DNA from: Dechloromonas denitrificans
Lineage (GTDB): Bacteria; Pseudomonadota; Gammaproteobacteria; Burkholderiales; Rhodocyclaceae
Assembly (NCBI RefSeq): GCF_020510665.1
Contig: NZ_CP075187.1
Span: 496,001 to 560,000, forward strand
Length of the DNA: 64,000 nucleotides
Direction: 5' to 3'
In this document: one piece after another, positions 45,588 to 55,087 of the stretch
Numbering within the stretch: the stretch's first letter is position 1
Layout of the letters: each line of letters starts with the position of its first letter
Translations under genes and position numbers: made by a program
Notes under the pieces: generated by a model
Databases searched by the model: none
What the model was told of the DNA's origin: nothing
Seen by the model: only the letters and a program-made list of their open reading frames with translations

Positions 45588-47449
45588 ATCACCAGCTGCG
45601 TACCGAGTTCGACGACACGATTGGTCGGGATCTTGAAAAAGTCGCTGGCGCTGGTCGCATTCTTCGACATCACGGCAAACAGGCGCGCCCGTGGCTGGGA
45701 GAATTTCCGGGTCAGTGCCGGGACGATGGTTTCACGCGACAGGTAGAAGGTCGTTTCCATCAGGTCGAAGCGCTCTCCAAAGCGTTTGCACTGCTCCAGC
45801 GCGCCCGGTACATCCGGGCTTTCCATGAAGCCGTAGCGCACGATCAGGCGCTTGAAGCCCTTGCTCATGTCGTGGATGAAGATGCGGTCCAGGTCGTTGA
45901 CGTAAGGCGTGTCGGTGGTCTGGATGGTCAGCAGGATGACGCGGTCGTGCAGTACCTGGTTGTGCTTCAGGTTGTGCAGCAGGGCAGCCGGCACGCCTTC
46001 CTTGGAGCTGGTCATGAAGACGGCGGTGCCGTTGATCCGGTGCACATCGTCGATGGCATTGATGAAATCGTCCATCGGGATGCTTTGCTTGGCCATTTCC
46101 AGCGAAACCAGGCGTCGACCGCGACGCCAGGTGGTCAGCACGGTAAAGGAGATGATGCCCATGGCAATCGGGAACCAGCCGCCTTCGGGAATCTTGATGG
46201 CGTTGGCGGCGAAGAAGGCGATATCGACGGCCAGCATCAGGCCGGCGACCAGGCCGACGACCAGCATGTTCCAGCGCCACATCAGGACCATCACGAAAGC
46301 GACGAGAATGGTGTCGATCAGCATGGTGCCGGTGACGGCAATGCCGTACGCCGCAGCCAGGTTGGACGAGTTCTTGAAGCCGATGACCAGGGCGACGACG
46401 GCGAGATAGAGCGTCCAGTTGGTGAACGGAACGTAGATCTGGCCTTCTTCCTGGCCTGAGGTGTGCACGATCTGCATGCGTGGCAGCAGCCCCATCTGGA
46501 TCGATTGGCGGGCGACCGAGAAGGCGCCTGAAATGACGGCCTGCGAGGCAATGACGGTGGCTGCCGTGGCCAGAATGACCATCGGGATCAAGGCCCAGTC
46601 GGGTGCCAGGTGGAAGAAGGGGCTGGCGATCGCTTCCGGTTCGGCAAGCAGCAGTGCGCCCTGGCCGAAGTAGTTGAGGACCAGGGCCGGCATGACGAAA
46701 CCAAACCAGGCCAGGCGAATCGGGAAGCGCCCGAAATGCCCCATGTCGGTATACAGCGCTTCGCCGCCGGTGACGGCCAGCACGACTGAACCGAGGGCGA
46801 GGAAGGCCAGGGCCGGGTGGGTCTGGATGAAGTGGAAAGCGTAGGTTGGCAGCAGGGCCAGCAGCACGCTTGGGTTGTGCAGGATTTCCAGCGCGCCGAG
46901 CACGCCGAGAATGCCGAACCAGGCGACCATGATCGGGCCGAAGAACATGCCGACAGTGCCGGTGCCGCGTTTCTGGATGAAGAACAGGACGGTGATGATG
47001 GTCAGCGTGATCGGGATGACATAAGGGGTCAGTTTCGGCGTGATCAGTTCCATTCCTTCGACCGCAGAAAGTACTGAAATGGCCGGGGTGATCATGCTGT
47101 CGCCGTAAAACAGTGCGGCGGCAAAAATGCCGAGCAGGGTAATCACCCAGGAGACGCGGGGATTTTTCGCCCGTTCGGTAATCAGCGCCAGCAAGGCGAG
47201 TGAGCCGCCTTCGCCCCGGTTGTCGGCCCGCATGATGATCGCGACGTATTTGACCGAGACCAGCGCAACGATTGACCAGAAGACCATCGACAGGATGCCG
47301 AGGATGTTTTCCGGGGTGACTGGAATCGGGTGGTGGCCGTTGAAGATTTCTTTCAGGGCATAGAGCGGACTGGTGCCGATGTCGCCGAAGACCACGCCGA
47401 TGGCGGCAACGGTGATTGCCGGAAGTGCTGCTTTTGAATGTGCTGTCAT
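45584..47449 (-). CDS. kup: Potassium transporter Kup, second copy
   Basis: A 621-residue KUP-family K+ uptake protein. It has the same signature as the copy at 25811 ([33 protein letters not shown], end [11 protein letters not shown]) but is clearly diverged along its length, so the duplication is old. Twelve helices and a cytoplasmic C-terminal domain are as usual. It lies alone, convergent with the hybrid kinase and divergent from the TRAP operon. Whether the two copies differ in affinity or conditions is unknown. Confidence 0.97.
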   Translation of the reverse strand: MTAHSKAALPAITVAAIGVVFGDIGTSPLYALKEIFNGHHPIPVTPENILGILSMVFWSIVALVSVKYVAIIMRADNRGEGGSLALLALITERAKNPRVSWVITLLGIFAAALFYGDSMITPAISVLSAVEGMELITPKLTPYVIPITLTIITVLFFIQKRGTGTVGMFFGPIMVAWFGILGVLGALEILHNPSVLLALLPTYAFHFIQTHPALAFLALGSVVLAVTGGEALYTDMGHFGRFPIRLAWFGFVMPALVLNYFGQGALLLAEPEAIASPFFHLAPDWALIPMVILATAATVIASQAVISGAFSVARQSIQMGLLPRMQIVHTSGQEEGQIYVPFTNWTLYLAVVALVIGFKNSSNLAAAYGIAVTGTMLIDTILVAFVMVLMWRWNMLVVGLVAGLMLAVDIAFFAANAIKIPEGGWFPIAMGIISFTVLTTWRRGRRLVSLEMAKQSIPMDDFINAIDDVHRINGTAVFMTSSKEGVPAALLHNLKHNQVLHDRVILLTIQTTDTPYVNDLDRIFIHDMSKGFKRLIVRYGFMESPDVPGALEQCKRFGERFDLMETTFYLSRETIVPALTRKFSQPRARLFAVMSKNATSASDFFKIPTNRVVELGTQLVI

Positions 47450-47669
47450 GATTTCCCCGATGCGCCTTGGGCGCTATTTTTGCTGCCCGTCCGCCCGCTT
47501 CTGCCGGCTTTCAGGTCAGTCAAAGAATCTAGCACTTTGCCGGAATGTTTGATATCGCCGGGCGGCTATGACGGGGCATTAAAGTGAGCGGATTTGCGTA
47601 AAACGCAGCTTTCACGGCGTTGTAACATCGGCCGGCTAGTGTGCCTGCCCATTGGCATGTTACGGCGGG

Positions 47670-48578
47670 ATGAAAGTGCGCTTACAGACACCTTGGTTCA
47701 GGCGGGGAGTGCTTGCGGTGCTGGTCGGGATCGGGCTTTCTGCCTGCTCGCCGCGCCAGCTGGTCGTTGGCAGCCTGGCGGATGAACTGGCCAGCCCGGC
47801 GCTGGGCAATGAAACCGACCTGATCCTGCTGCGCGATGCGGCGCCGTTTCATCTCAAGTTGTCGGAAACGGTTTTACGCCAGCAACCCGGGCATCGCGCC
47901 CTGGCCGAAGCCGTGGCGGCCGGATTCACGCAATACGCCTATGCATTCCTGGCGTTTGACGCCGACCGGATCGAGGCGACCGATGCCGCTGCCGCCGAGC
48001 GACTGCGCCGTCGGGCCGCCGGGCTTTATGCTCGAGCCCATCGCCATGCGATGACGGCGCTTGAAACCAGCCAGCCCGGTTTGGCTGCGGCATTGGCTGG
48101 CAGTACGCCGGGCAGCCCCTTGCGCATCGAGCCGGCCCAGGTCGGCCTGGCCTATTGGGCGGCGGCTTCCTGGGGCGGCTGGATTTCCTTGAGCAAGGAT
48201 GAGCCTGATGTCGTAGCTGATTTGCCGCTCGCCATTCGTCTGGCCGAGGCCGCCTGGCGTGTCGATCCCGCCTGGGGGCAGGGGGCGCTGAGCGGTCTGA
48301 TGGGCAGCTTCGAGGCGGCCCGTCCGGGTGGGAGCCCGGCGCTGGCCTTGCGCTATTTCGATCAGGCCATTCGCGATTCCGGCGGCGCCGGTGCGGCGGC
48401 GCTGGTCGCCAAAGCCGAGGGCTATGCCTTGCCGGGCGGCGATCGTCCGATGTTCGAAACCTTGCTCCGGCAGGCGCTGGCCATCCGGGAGGCTGCGGGC
48501 AGCCCGCTGGCCGTGCAAAACGAAGTGATGCGGCAGCGGGCAGCCTGGTTGTTGAGCAAGGCTGACGATCTGTTCTGA
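47670..48578 (+). CDS. TatT-type TRAP transporter accessory lipoprotein
   Basis: A 302-residue lipoprotein (lipobox GIGLSAC, about residue 27) of the TatT family, an alpha-helical TPR-like protein. TatT proteins form a trimer that docks the TRAP binding protein and may pass a hydrophobic ligand to it, as described for Treponema Tp0956/Tp0957. Segments LRQQPGHRALAEAVAAGFTQYAYAFL and YWAAASWGGWISLSKD are typical. DctP and a fused DctQM follow at once, so it belongs to a TRAP-T operon. ATG 47670 is chosen; TTG 47652 is an alternative. Confidence 0.85.
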   Translation: MKVRLQTPWFRRGVLAVLVGIGLSACSPRQLVVGSLADELASPALGNETDLILLRDAAPFHLKLSETVLRQQPGHRALAEAVAAGFTQYAYAFLAFDADRIEATDAAAAERLRRRAAGLYARAHRHAMTALETSQPGLAAALAGSTPGSPLRIEPAQVGLAYWAAASWGGWISLSKDEPDVVADLPLAIRLAEAAWRVDPAWGQGALSGLMGSFEAARPGGSPALALRYFDQAIRDSGGAGAAALVAKAEGYALPGGDRPMFETLLRQALAIREAAGSPLAVQNEVMRQRAAWLLSKADDLF

Positions 48579-48602
48579 ATGACGAAAACAAGCGGAGAGA
48601 AA

Positions 48603-49607
48603 ATGAACAACAAATGGATTGCGCTGCTTCTGGGCGGATTGCTGGCATGCCATGCATGGGCGGCCGACAAACAGTTGAAAATCGGCACTTTGGCGCCGAA
48701 GAATTCGCTCTATCACCGCCAGTTGATGACTTTGGGCGAAACCTGGCGGGCGGCCCAGGGCGGCGGGGCGAAGTATCTGGTTTATCCCGATGGCAGTCAG
48801 GGTGGGGAAACCGACATGGTGCGCCGGATGCGCATCGGCCAGTTGCAGGGCGGGCTGCTGTCGGTGGTGGGGTTGCGCGAGATCGAGCCGTCGATTGCTG
48901 CGCTGCAGGCCATGCCGCTGATGTTCAACAGTTGGGATGAGGTCGATTATGTGCGCGAAAAAATGCGCCCGTCGATGGAGAAAAAGTTTTTCGACAAAGG
49001 ATTTGTCGTCCTGGCCTGGGGCGATGCCGGCTGGGTCAGGTTTTTCTCGAAGGCGCCGGGGTTGCGTCCGGATGACTACAAGAAGATGAAGTTCTTTGCC
49101 TGGGGCAGCGAACTGGAGCAGCAGGAGATCATGAAAAATCTCGGCTATACGCCGGTGCCGCTGGAAACCGGCGATATCTTGCCGGCCATCCAGACGGGCA
49201 TGATCAACGCGGTGCCATCGACGCCTTATTTCGCGCTGGCGACCCAGATCTATAACAGCGCGCCGAACATGCTCGACCTCAACTGGGCGCCGATTGTCGG
49301 GGCCTTGGTGGTGACTCGCAAATCCTGGGATGAAATGTCGCCCGAGGTGCAGGCCCAGGTGCGTGAGGCCGGTGAAAAGGCCGGTGCGCAAATCCGGGCC
49401 CGGGCGCGTCAGGAGGTTGATGAGGCGGTCGAGGCGATGAAAAAGCGGGGTCTTGCGGTCAACACCCCGAATCCGGAACAAATGAAGGAATGGCAGGCGC
49501 TGGCGGCCCAGTTGTATCCCAAGGTGCGGGGCAAGATGGTGCCGGCCGAGACTTTCGATGAGGTCGTTGGCCACCTTAAAACCTATCGCAACAGTAAGGG
49601 CAAGTAA
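48603..49607 (+). CDS. TRAP transporter substrate-binding protein DctP
   Basis: A 334-residue periplasmic binding protein with a signal peptide cleaved after HAWA (about residue 19). It has the DctP pattern KIGTLAPKNSLYHRQL, a GGETDMVRRMRIGQLQ region and MINAVPSTPYF. Ligands of the family are mostly carboxylates, but the Tat-type subgroup with a TatT partner may prefer hydrophobic molecules. GGAGAG lies 5 bases before ATG 48603. It precedes the membrane component by 3 bases. Confidence 0.93.
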   Translation: MNNKWIALLLGGLLACHAWAADKQLKIGTLAPKNSLYHRQLMTLGETWRAAQGGGAKYLVYPDGSQGGETDMVRRMRIGQLQGGLLSVVGLREIEPSIAALQAMPLMFNSWDEVDYVREKMRPSMEKKFFDKGFVVLAWGDAGWVRFFSKAPGLRPDDYKKMKFFAWGSELEQQEIMKNLGYTPVPLETGDILPAIQTGMINAVPSTPYFALATQIYNSAPNMLDLNWAPIVGALVVTRKSWDEMSPEVQAQVREAGEKAGAQIRARARQEVDEAVEAMKKRGLAVNTPNPEQMKEWQALAAQLYPKVRGKMVPAETFDEVVGHLKTYRNSKGK

Positions 49608-49610
49608 GCG

Positions 49611-51428
49611 ATGCCCGGCATCTTGCCTCGCCTGGGGCGTTTTGACGAATGGCTGGCCTCGGCTGCGCTCGGCTTGATGTTGCTGATTCCCCTGCTCGAA
49701 ATGGGGCTGCGCCCGGTTTTCGGCCAGGGGATCGAGAATGCGCCTTCGCTGGTCCAGCATCTGGGCCTGGTGCTGGCCATGTTCGGCGCCTTGCTGGCCG
49801 AACGCGGTGGACATCTCAGTACGCTCGGCAGCGGACTGGCGGCTTCGGGCAACCGCCGCGTGCAGGCCTCCGCACAGGCTTTTGCCCGGGTCAGTTCTGC
49901 GCTCCTTTGCGGGATGCTGAGCGAAGCGTGCTGGCGTTTCGTGGCAAGCGAAATGGAGGCGCCCCGCGACCTGGCATACGGCATTCCCGGCTGGCTGGTT
50001 CAGCTGGCGATGCCGTTCGGCTTTGCCTGGCTCGGTTTGAGAATGGCCGCGCGCCTGTCGTCAAAAACCGTTCCGCGCGCCCTGGGGGCGGTGCTTCTGC
50101 CACTCGCCGGCTTCTGCTTCGCCCGCTATTTTGACGGCACGACCCTGCCGGTCTGGCCGTTTGTCTGCTGGCTGCTGGCGATTCTCTGGTGCGGAGCTCC
50201 CGTCTTTGCCGTGCTGGGTGGGCTGGCGCTGGCACTTTTCTGGATGGATGGCCAGCCGCTGGCCTCGGTCCCGCTGAGTCATTATCAGATTACCGTCAAT
50301 CCGTCGTTGCCGGCGCTGCCCCTGTTTACGCTGGCCGGCTTGCTCTTCGCCCGGACCGGTGCGGCCGGGCGGCTCGGTCATCTGTTCCGCTCGCTGTTCG
50401 GTAGCGGGGTCAGTGGTACGGCCATTGCGGCGGCGGTCCTCTGCTCGTTTTTCACCGCCTTTACCGGCGGTAGCGGGGTGACCATCCTGGCGCTAGGCGG
50501 CTTGCTCTTGCCCTTGCTCAACCAGGCTGGATTCCCCGAGCGCCGGGGCATCAGCCTGGTGACCAGCGCCAGTGCGCTGGGTGTCCTGCTGGCGCCATCG
50601 GTGCCGTTGATCATGTACGCCATTATCGCCCGTGTACCGATCAACACCCTGTTTCTCGCCGGTCTGTTGCCGGCGGTCGTGATGGTCGGCTGCCTGTTGT
50701 TGATTGGCGGTTATCTGAAAACCGGGACTGTCGCGGTCAACGCCGTTCCGCGTGCCGGTTTCGCAGAAATTCGAGCCGCGGCCTGGGCCGCCAAATGGGA
50801 AATCCTGGCTCCCTTCGTGGCGATCGGTTCGCTCGTCGGTGGGGTGGCTACACCGACCGAAAGTGCTGCCCTGACAGCGCTTTACGCCTTGTTGACCCAA
50901 TCGCTGGCGCATCGCGAGCTTGATTGGCCGCTCTTGCGCCAGGCGCTGGCCCATTGTGCCGAAGTGATCGGCGGCATCATGCTGATTCTGGGCATGGCCC
51001 TGGGGCTGACCAATTTCCTGGTTGATGCCGGCGTTCCCGATGCGGCGATCGACTGGGTTCAATCGATGCTGCCGAACAAGCTGGCCTTTCTGGTGGCGCT
51101 GAACCTGTTCCTGTTGCTGGCCGGGGCGTTGATGGAAATCTATGCCGCGATTATCGTGCTGGTCCCGCTGCTCTTGCCGGTTGCGCTGGCTTACGGGATT
51201 GACCCGGTGCACTTCGGGGTGATTTTCCTGGCCAATATCGAGATGGGTTTTCTCTGTCCGCCGGCCGGGATGAATCTTTATTTTGCTTCGGCCATGTTCG
51301 ACAAGCCGATTCGCTACGTGGCGGCTTCCGTCCTGCCGGCTGTTGCTGCCATGTTTGCCGGGGCGCTGCTGATTTCGCTGGTGCCAGGGCTGGCAACCTG
51401 GCTGCCGGGGCTGGCCGGCATGCGTTAG
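49611..51428 (+). CDS. Fused TRAP transporter membrane protein DctQM
   Basis: A 605-residue membrane protein. The first 170 residues form the four-helix small subunit DctQ (FDEWLASAALGLMLLIPLLEMGLR) and the rest the large DctM subunit (AIAAAVLCSFFTAFTGGSGVTILALGG, MEIYAAIIVLVPLLLPVALAYGIDP, IEMGFLCPPAGMNLYFA). It imports the DctP ligand with sodium or protons. Fusion of Q and M is known in TRAP systems. The gene is followed by a palindromic element and then convergent dolP. Confidence 0.92.
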   Translation: MPGILPRLGRFDEWLASAALGLMLLIPLLEMGLRPVFGQGIENAPSLVQHLGLVLAMFGALLAERGGHLSTLGSGLAASGNRRVQASAQAFARVSSALLCGMLSEACWRFVASEMEAPRDLAYGIPGWLVQLAMPFGFAWLGLRMAARLSSKTVPRALGAVLLPLAGFCFARYFDGTTLPVWPFVCWLLAILWCGAPVFAVLGGLALALFWMDGQPLASVPLSHYQITVNPSLPALPLFTLAGLLFARTGAAGRLGHLFRSLFGSGVSGTAIAAAVLCSFFTAFTGGSGVTILALGGLLLPLLNQAGFPERRGISLVTSASALGVLLAPSVPLIMYAIIARVPINTLFLAGLLPAVVMVGCLLLIGGYLKTGTVAVNAVPRAGFAEIRAAAWAAKWEILAPFVAIGSLVGGVATPTESAALTALYALLTQSLAHRELDWPLLRQALAHCAEVIGGIMLILGMALGLTNFLVDAGVPDAAIDWVQSMLPNKLAFLVALNLFLLLAGALMEIYAAIIVLVPLLLPVALAYGIDPVHFGVIFLANIEMGFLCPPAGMNLYFASAMFDKPIRYVAASVLPAVAAMFAGALLISLVPGLATWLPGLAGMR

Positions 51429-51445
51429 CGCAAGGCCGGGGTCTT

Positions 51446-51500
51446 CATTGCGAACTGCGCGGCAAGGGGCTTGCCCGATTGCCGCGCGCGGCTCGCAATG
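51446..51500. repeat. REP-like palindromic element
   Basis: CATTGCGA at 51446-51453 pairs with TCGCAATG at 51493-51500, and TGCGCGGCAA pairs with TTGCCGCGCG inside it (9 of 10). The result is an imperfect stem-loop of 55 bases between convergent genes. Elements of the form CATTGCGA...GGCAA are widespread extragenic palindromes. It may stop or stabilise the TRAP transcript. Confidence 0.65.
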
Positions 51501-51515
51501 AGTTTCTACGGTTGA

Positions 51516-52184
51516 TTAACGCGTTTCAACCGGCGCCGTCTGGGCCGGTGCCGTGCGGGCGCCGCCGGGGGCGCTGCTGTCGATCCTGCGTACGTCGGCA
51601 TCGCTGACGACTTCCATCACATTGACCACCTTGCGTACGCCGTCGGTCGTGCGGGCGATGGCGACGGCAACCTTGGCTTCACGTTCGGTGACGATGCCCA
51701 TCAGGTAGGCGACGCCGGCTTCGGTGACAACCTTGATGTGGTTGGCCGAGAGCTGGTTCGAGTCGACCAGGCGAGCTTTCAGCTTGGAGGTGATGTAGGC
51801 GTCGTTGCTGCGATTGCCGAGGGCCGAGGCCGGTGCGATGGCCAGTTCGTTGAAGACTTCGCGCACACCTTCGAGCTTGCCGGTCTGTTCTCCGACGATG
51901 GCCTTGGCTTCTTCGCTTGAAACTTCACCGGTAATCAGCACACGGCGGTTGTAGGCCGTGTAGTTGATGTGGGCCAGGGCCTTGTACTTTTCGGGAACGG
52001 CTTGGGCGGCCTTCCATTCGGTCGTTTCGTCGTCTGTCTGGGTGCCGGTCGAGCGGCGGTCGTGGGCGCTCATCACGCTGGCTGCAGCACCGGTGGCGAT
52101 GACCGCCGGAATGCAGCCCTGGAGCATCGGCAGGGCCAGAATCAGGGCGGCGGCGCCGAGGCCGAGTTTGAATTTATGCATCAT
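51516..52184 (-). CDS. dolP: Outer-membrane BON-domain lipoprotein DolP
   Basis: A 222-residue lipoprotein (lipobox LPMLQGC near residue 24) with two BON domains, about 70-125 ([19 protein letters not shown]) and 135-200 ([20 protein letters not shown]). It matches DolP/YraP, which binds anionic phospholipid and supports outer-membrane integrity and BAM. A Ser/Ala/Pro-rich tail follows. It starts in an ATGA overlap with the isomerase gene upstream, the usual diaA-dolP order. Confidence 0.9.
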   Translation of the reverse strand: MMHKFKLGLGAAALILALPMLQGCIPAVIATGAAASVMSAHDRRSTGTQTDDETTEWKAAQAVPEKYKALAHINYTAYNRRVLITGEVSSEEAKAIVGEQTGKLEGVREVFNELAIAPASALGNRSNDAYITSKLKARLVDSNQLSANHIKVVTEAGVAYLMGIVTEREAKVAVAIARTTDGVRKVVNVMEVVSDADVRRIDSSAPGGARTAPAQTAPVETR

Positions 52185-52771
52185 TCACCTCCGAGGAGCA
52201 GGGCGTCGATCCCATCGCACAGGCAATGGATGACCAGCAGGTGGGTTTCCTGGATGCGTGCCGTCCGGTCGGCCGGAACGCACAGATGGATGTCGTCGTC
52301 GCGCAGCATTTCGCCGATCAGGCCGCCGCCTTTGCCGGTCAGTGCGACGACGATCATGTCGGCATCGTGTGCCGCCTTGATCGCTTCGATCACGTTGGCC
52401 GAATTGCCGGAGGTGGAAATGGCGAGCAGCACGTCGCCGGCATGGCCGAGACCGCGTACTTGCTTGGAGAAAATCTGGTTGAACGAATAATCGTTGCCGA
52501 CGGCCGTCAGGATCGAGCTGTCGGTGGTCAGTGCGATGGCTGCCAGCTCCTGGCGCTCCGCTTCAAAACGTCCGATCAGTTCGGCTGCGAAATGCTGGGA
52601 GTCTCCCGCCGAGCCGCCGTTGCCGCAGGCGAGAATCTTGCCGCCGTTGATCAGGCTGTTGAACAGGGTTTCGATGCCGGCAGCAATCGGGGCGGCCATC
52701 ATCTCGATGGCGTCGAGCTTGGTGTGGGCACTGTCTTCGAAATGCTTGGCAACGCGGGCGATGAGATCCAT
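52181..52771 (-). CDS. diaA: SIS-domain phosphoheptose isomerase family protein (DiaA/GmhA)
   Basis: A 196-residue SIS-domain protein ([38 protein letters not shown]). GmhA isomerases convert sedoheptulose 7-phosphate for lipopolysaccharide heptose; DiaA is a paralogue that helps DnaA at the origin. The neighbours yraN and dolP match the diaA locus, but in betaproteobacteria this gene is often the only GmhA-like one and may do either job. The typical GmhA catalytic Glu/His pair appears to be present ([16 protein letters not shown]), so isomerase activity is possible. Confidence 0.85.
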   Translation of the reverse strand: MDLIARVAKHFEDSAHTKLDAIEMMAAPIAAGIETLFNSLINGGKILACGNGGSAGDSQHFAAELIGRFEAERQELAAIALTTDSSILTAVGNDYSFNQIFSKQVRGLGHAGDVLLAISTSGNSANVIEAIKAAHDADMIVVALTGKGGGLIGEMLRDDDIHLCVPADRTARIQETHLLVIHCLCDGIDALLLGGE

Positions 52772-52811
52772 ATTTTTAGCTGGTTGGGGCTGGTAACCGG
52801 CTCATTCTACA

Positions 52812-53174
52812 TCACAGCTCGACGAAGACCTCGAACTCGACCCGGCGCCATGGATCGGCTTCGTCGCGCAGGCGCGAAATGCGGGCAGTCAGCGAATCAC
52901 CCTGGTCCATCGCCGCAGCGACCGGACGGTTTTCGGCTCGCGGGACGTAGCCCAGCTTGTGGCCGCGCCATTCAACCCGAATGGCGTTGGGGTCGTGCCG
53001 GTTGCCCGGTTCGCGGATCAGGGACAGTCGGTCGCCGATCTTCATCTCGCGCCAGCGTTCGTCGACCGCGTAATACTGGCTGCCGGCCAGCGGCGAGCTC
53101 TGGATCAGCATGTGCAGTGGGTCGGCATGCGCCATGCCAAGCCAGAGGAGGTTAAGCGTCAGCAGAAAACGCAT
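52812..53174 (-). CDS. HIRAN-domain exported protein
   Basis: A 120-residue protein with a signal peptide (LLTLNLLWLGMAHA) and a HIRAN domain (about 30-118; SSPLAGSQYYAVDERWREM, REPGNRHDPNAIRVEW, LGYVPRAENRPVAAAMD). HIRAN domains in helicases bind DNA 3' ends, but a secreted stand-alone form cannot do that in the cytoplasm, and its ligand is unknown. ATG 53174 lies 23 bases inside the yraN coding end, so it is coupled to yraN. It separates yraN from diaA. Confidence 0.82.
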   Translation of the reverse strand: MRFLLTLNLLWLGMAHADPLHMLIQSSPLAGSQYYAVDERWREMKIGDRLSLIREPGNRHDPNAIRVEWRGHKLGYVPRAENRPVAAAMDQGDSLTARISRLRDEADPWRRVEFEVFVEL

Positions 53175-53523
53175 GGCGGATCCATTCAAGATGGCTCTCG
53201 TCGAGCCGGTCGAGCAGGATGCAGTCGAAGCGGCAGTCGCACTCGGGCTTGCCGGCGAGGTAATGCCGGGCCGCCAGAATGATGCGCCGCTGCTTGCTGG
53301 GGGTGATGCTGGCACCGGCGCCGCCGAAATCGCTGCGGCTGCGCAGGCGGACTTCGACAAAGACCAGTGTCGAACCGTCGCGGCAGATCAGGTCGATTTC
53401 GCCGCCGCGAATCCGGAAATTGCGTTCGAGAACGCGTAGACCGCGGCGTTCCAGCACGCGCGCCGCCAGTGTTTCGGCTTCGCGCCCTCGCTGGGTGGTG
53501 GTATCGTCTGTTTTTGCCCGCAT
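53152..53523 (-). CDS. yraN: UPF0102 endonuclease-fold protein YraN
   Basis: A 123-residue protein of the UPF0102/YraN family with the nuclease-like core RGREAETLAARVLERRG, GGEIDLICRDGSTLVFVEVR (E..D...EVK-like pattern) and SKQRRIILAARHYL. A role in DNA processing is suspected from the fold but unproven. ATG 53523 lies 9 bases from the divergent rsmI start, so the two promoters must overlap each other's coding regions. The start is well supported by the family; upstream frame extensions are antisense to rsmI. Confidence 0.92.
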   Translation of the reverse strand: MRAKTDDTTTQRGREAETLAARVLERRGLRVLERNFRIRGGEIDLICRDGSTLVFVEVRLRSRSDFGGAGASITPSKQRRIILAARHYLAGKPECDCRFDCILLDRLDESHLEWIRHAFSADA

Positions 53524-53532
53524 GCCGGAAAA

Positions 53533-54384
53533 ATGACAAAAGAATATGCCGCATTGTATGTCGTCCCGACCCCGCTTGGGAACCTTGCCGATCTGACGCG
53601 TCGAGCCGAAGAGATTTTGCGCACGGTGCCCTGGGTTGCCGCCGAAGATACCCGGCACAGCGGCCCCCTGCTCAAGCAACTGGGCTCGCAGGCCCGGACG
53701 TTGCCAGCGCACCAGCACAATGAACATGAGGCTGCCGCCCGGATTGTCGAACGCTTGCAGGCCGGCGAAGCCGTGGCGCTGATTTCCGACGCCGGCACGC
53801 CAGGTATTTCCGATCCGGGGGCTCGCGTCGTTGCGGCAGTGCGGGCAGCGGGGTGCAAGGTCGTGCCTTTGCCGGGGCCGTGCGCGGCGACGACCGCGCT
53901 GTCGGCATCCGGCCTGCTTGATGAGCATTTTTTGTTTTACGGATTTCTGCCCAGCAAGGGCGGTCAGCGCCGCCAGGCCATCGAGGCGCTGCGCGAATAT
54001 CCTTGTGCGCTGGTCTTTTACGAGGCACCGCATCGCATCCTCGAAACGGTGGCCGACCTCGCGGCCGTGCTCGGCGAGCGGACGCTGGTGATTGGCCGTG
54101 AGCTGACCAAGATGTTCGAATCGATCCATTCCGGCCCGTTGACCGCAGCACTCGACTGGCTGAAGGAAGATAGCAATCGGCAGCGCGGTGAATTCGTCTT
54201 GATGGTCTCCGGGGCGCCGGCCGATGCCGATGACGGCGAAGGTGAGCGGGTTCTCGGCCTGCTGCTGGCCGAAGGGCTGCCGGTCAAGCAGGCCAGCAAA
54301 CTGGCTGCGGCGATCACCGGCGCCGCCAAGAACGCGCTCTATGAACGTGCGCTGGCGCTCAAGCAAGCGGCGGCTGATACCTGA
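53533..54384 (+). CDS. rsmI: 16S rRNA 2'-O-methyltransferase RsmI (C1402)
   Basis: A 283-residue tetrapyrrole-methylase-fold enzyme that methylates the ribose of C1402 of 16S rRNA with SAM. Motifs are LYVVPTPLGNLADLTRRA, VAAEDTRHSG, ALISDAGTPGISDPG, PLPGPCAATTALSASGL and the FYGFLPSKGGQRR block; the lengths fit (E. coli 286). It is divergent from yraN at a distance of 9 bases, the usual arrangement for this pair in proteobacteria. Confidence 0.97.
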   Translation: MTKEYAALYVVPTPLGNLADLTRRAEEILRTVPWVAAEDTRHSGPLLKQLGSQARTLPAHQHNEHEAAARIVERLQAGEAVALISDAGTPGISDPGARVVAAVRAAGCKVVPLPGPCAATTALSASGLLDEHFLFYGFLPSKGGQRRQAIEALREYPCALVFYEAPHRILETVADLAAVLGERTLVIGRELTKMFESIHSGPLTAALDWLKEDSNRQRGEFVLMVSGAPADADDGEGERVLGLLLAEGLPVKQASKLAAAITGAAKNALYERALALKQAAADT

Positions 54385-54490
54385 TTTCCTGACCTCGGCT
54401 TTGCACTGAGCGACTGAGTCCGGAGACGGAAATTCATTCGGTATAATTCGGTTTTGTTTGCCTGGAGCCCTTTTGCAAGGGATGCCGCCC

Positions 54491-54988
54491 GTGAAATCGT
54501 TTTTTATCGCTTGTTTTGCCGCCATCCTGCTGCAGGGGTGTGCCAGTATTTTCAACGGGTCGACACAGACGTTCGCGATCAATACAACGCCAAGCGACGC
54601 CAGGATCACGATTACCAATCGAGCCGGCAAGCAGGTGTATGCCGGCAGGAGTCCCGGTAGCGTAACCCTGGCAAGAGGCCGGGGCTATTTCAAGTCCGAG
54701 GTCTACAAGGTCAGGATTGAAAAAGAATATTGCGAGACGACCGAGATTTATCTGACGCCGCGCGTCAGTGGCTGGTTCTTCGCCAATTTTGCGATGTTTG
54801 GCGGTTTCTGGGGGATGTTGATCATCGATCCTCTGACCGGTGCGATGTATACCTTGTTGCCTGAGCAGATCGACGAAAAACTGCCGCCTTGGGGAGGCGA
54901 TCAAAGTGCCGCCGAGGGGCGCCTGAATATCGTCTTGCTTGAGGATGTGCCTCCCGCCTTGATGCAGTCGGCCAAACGCCTCAATTAA
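54491..54988 (+). CDS. PEGA-like lipoprotein
   Basis: A 165-residue lipoprotein: signal helix FFIACFAAILLQGC with the lipobox Cys near residue 16, then SIFNGSTQTFAINTTPSDARI, a pattern seen in small envelope lipoproteins with a PEGA-type beta domain, and a hydrophobic Gly/Phe-rich stretch (FFANFAMFGGFWGML) near residues 94-108. I prefer GTG 54491 because AAGGGA lies 8 bases upstream; ATG 54482 is the alternative. A good -10 box (TATAAT) is at 54442-54447. Function unknown. Confidence 0.7.
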   Translation: MKSFFIACFAAILLQGCASIFNGSTQTFAINTTPSDARITITNRAGKQVYAGRSPGSVTLARGRGYFKSEVYKVRIEKEYCETTEIYLTPRVSGWFFANFAMFGGFWGMLIIDPLTGAMYTLLPEQIDEKLPPWGGDQSAAEGRLNIVLLEDVPPALMQSAKRLN

Positions 54989-55087
54989 GCGCAATCCCGG
55001 GGGCGATGGGCCGCGGCAAAGCCAGAATGTCGCGGTGGCTTTTTCTTCTCCCTGTTAAAATCCTGTAAATAGCCATCGAGAAAAAGC

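Noticed and set aside
47874..49814. 646-codon frame antisense to the TRAP genes
   Set aside because: No domain-like pattern, and it spans three well-supported genes on the + strand.
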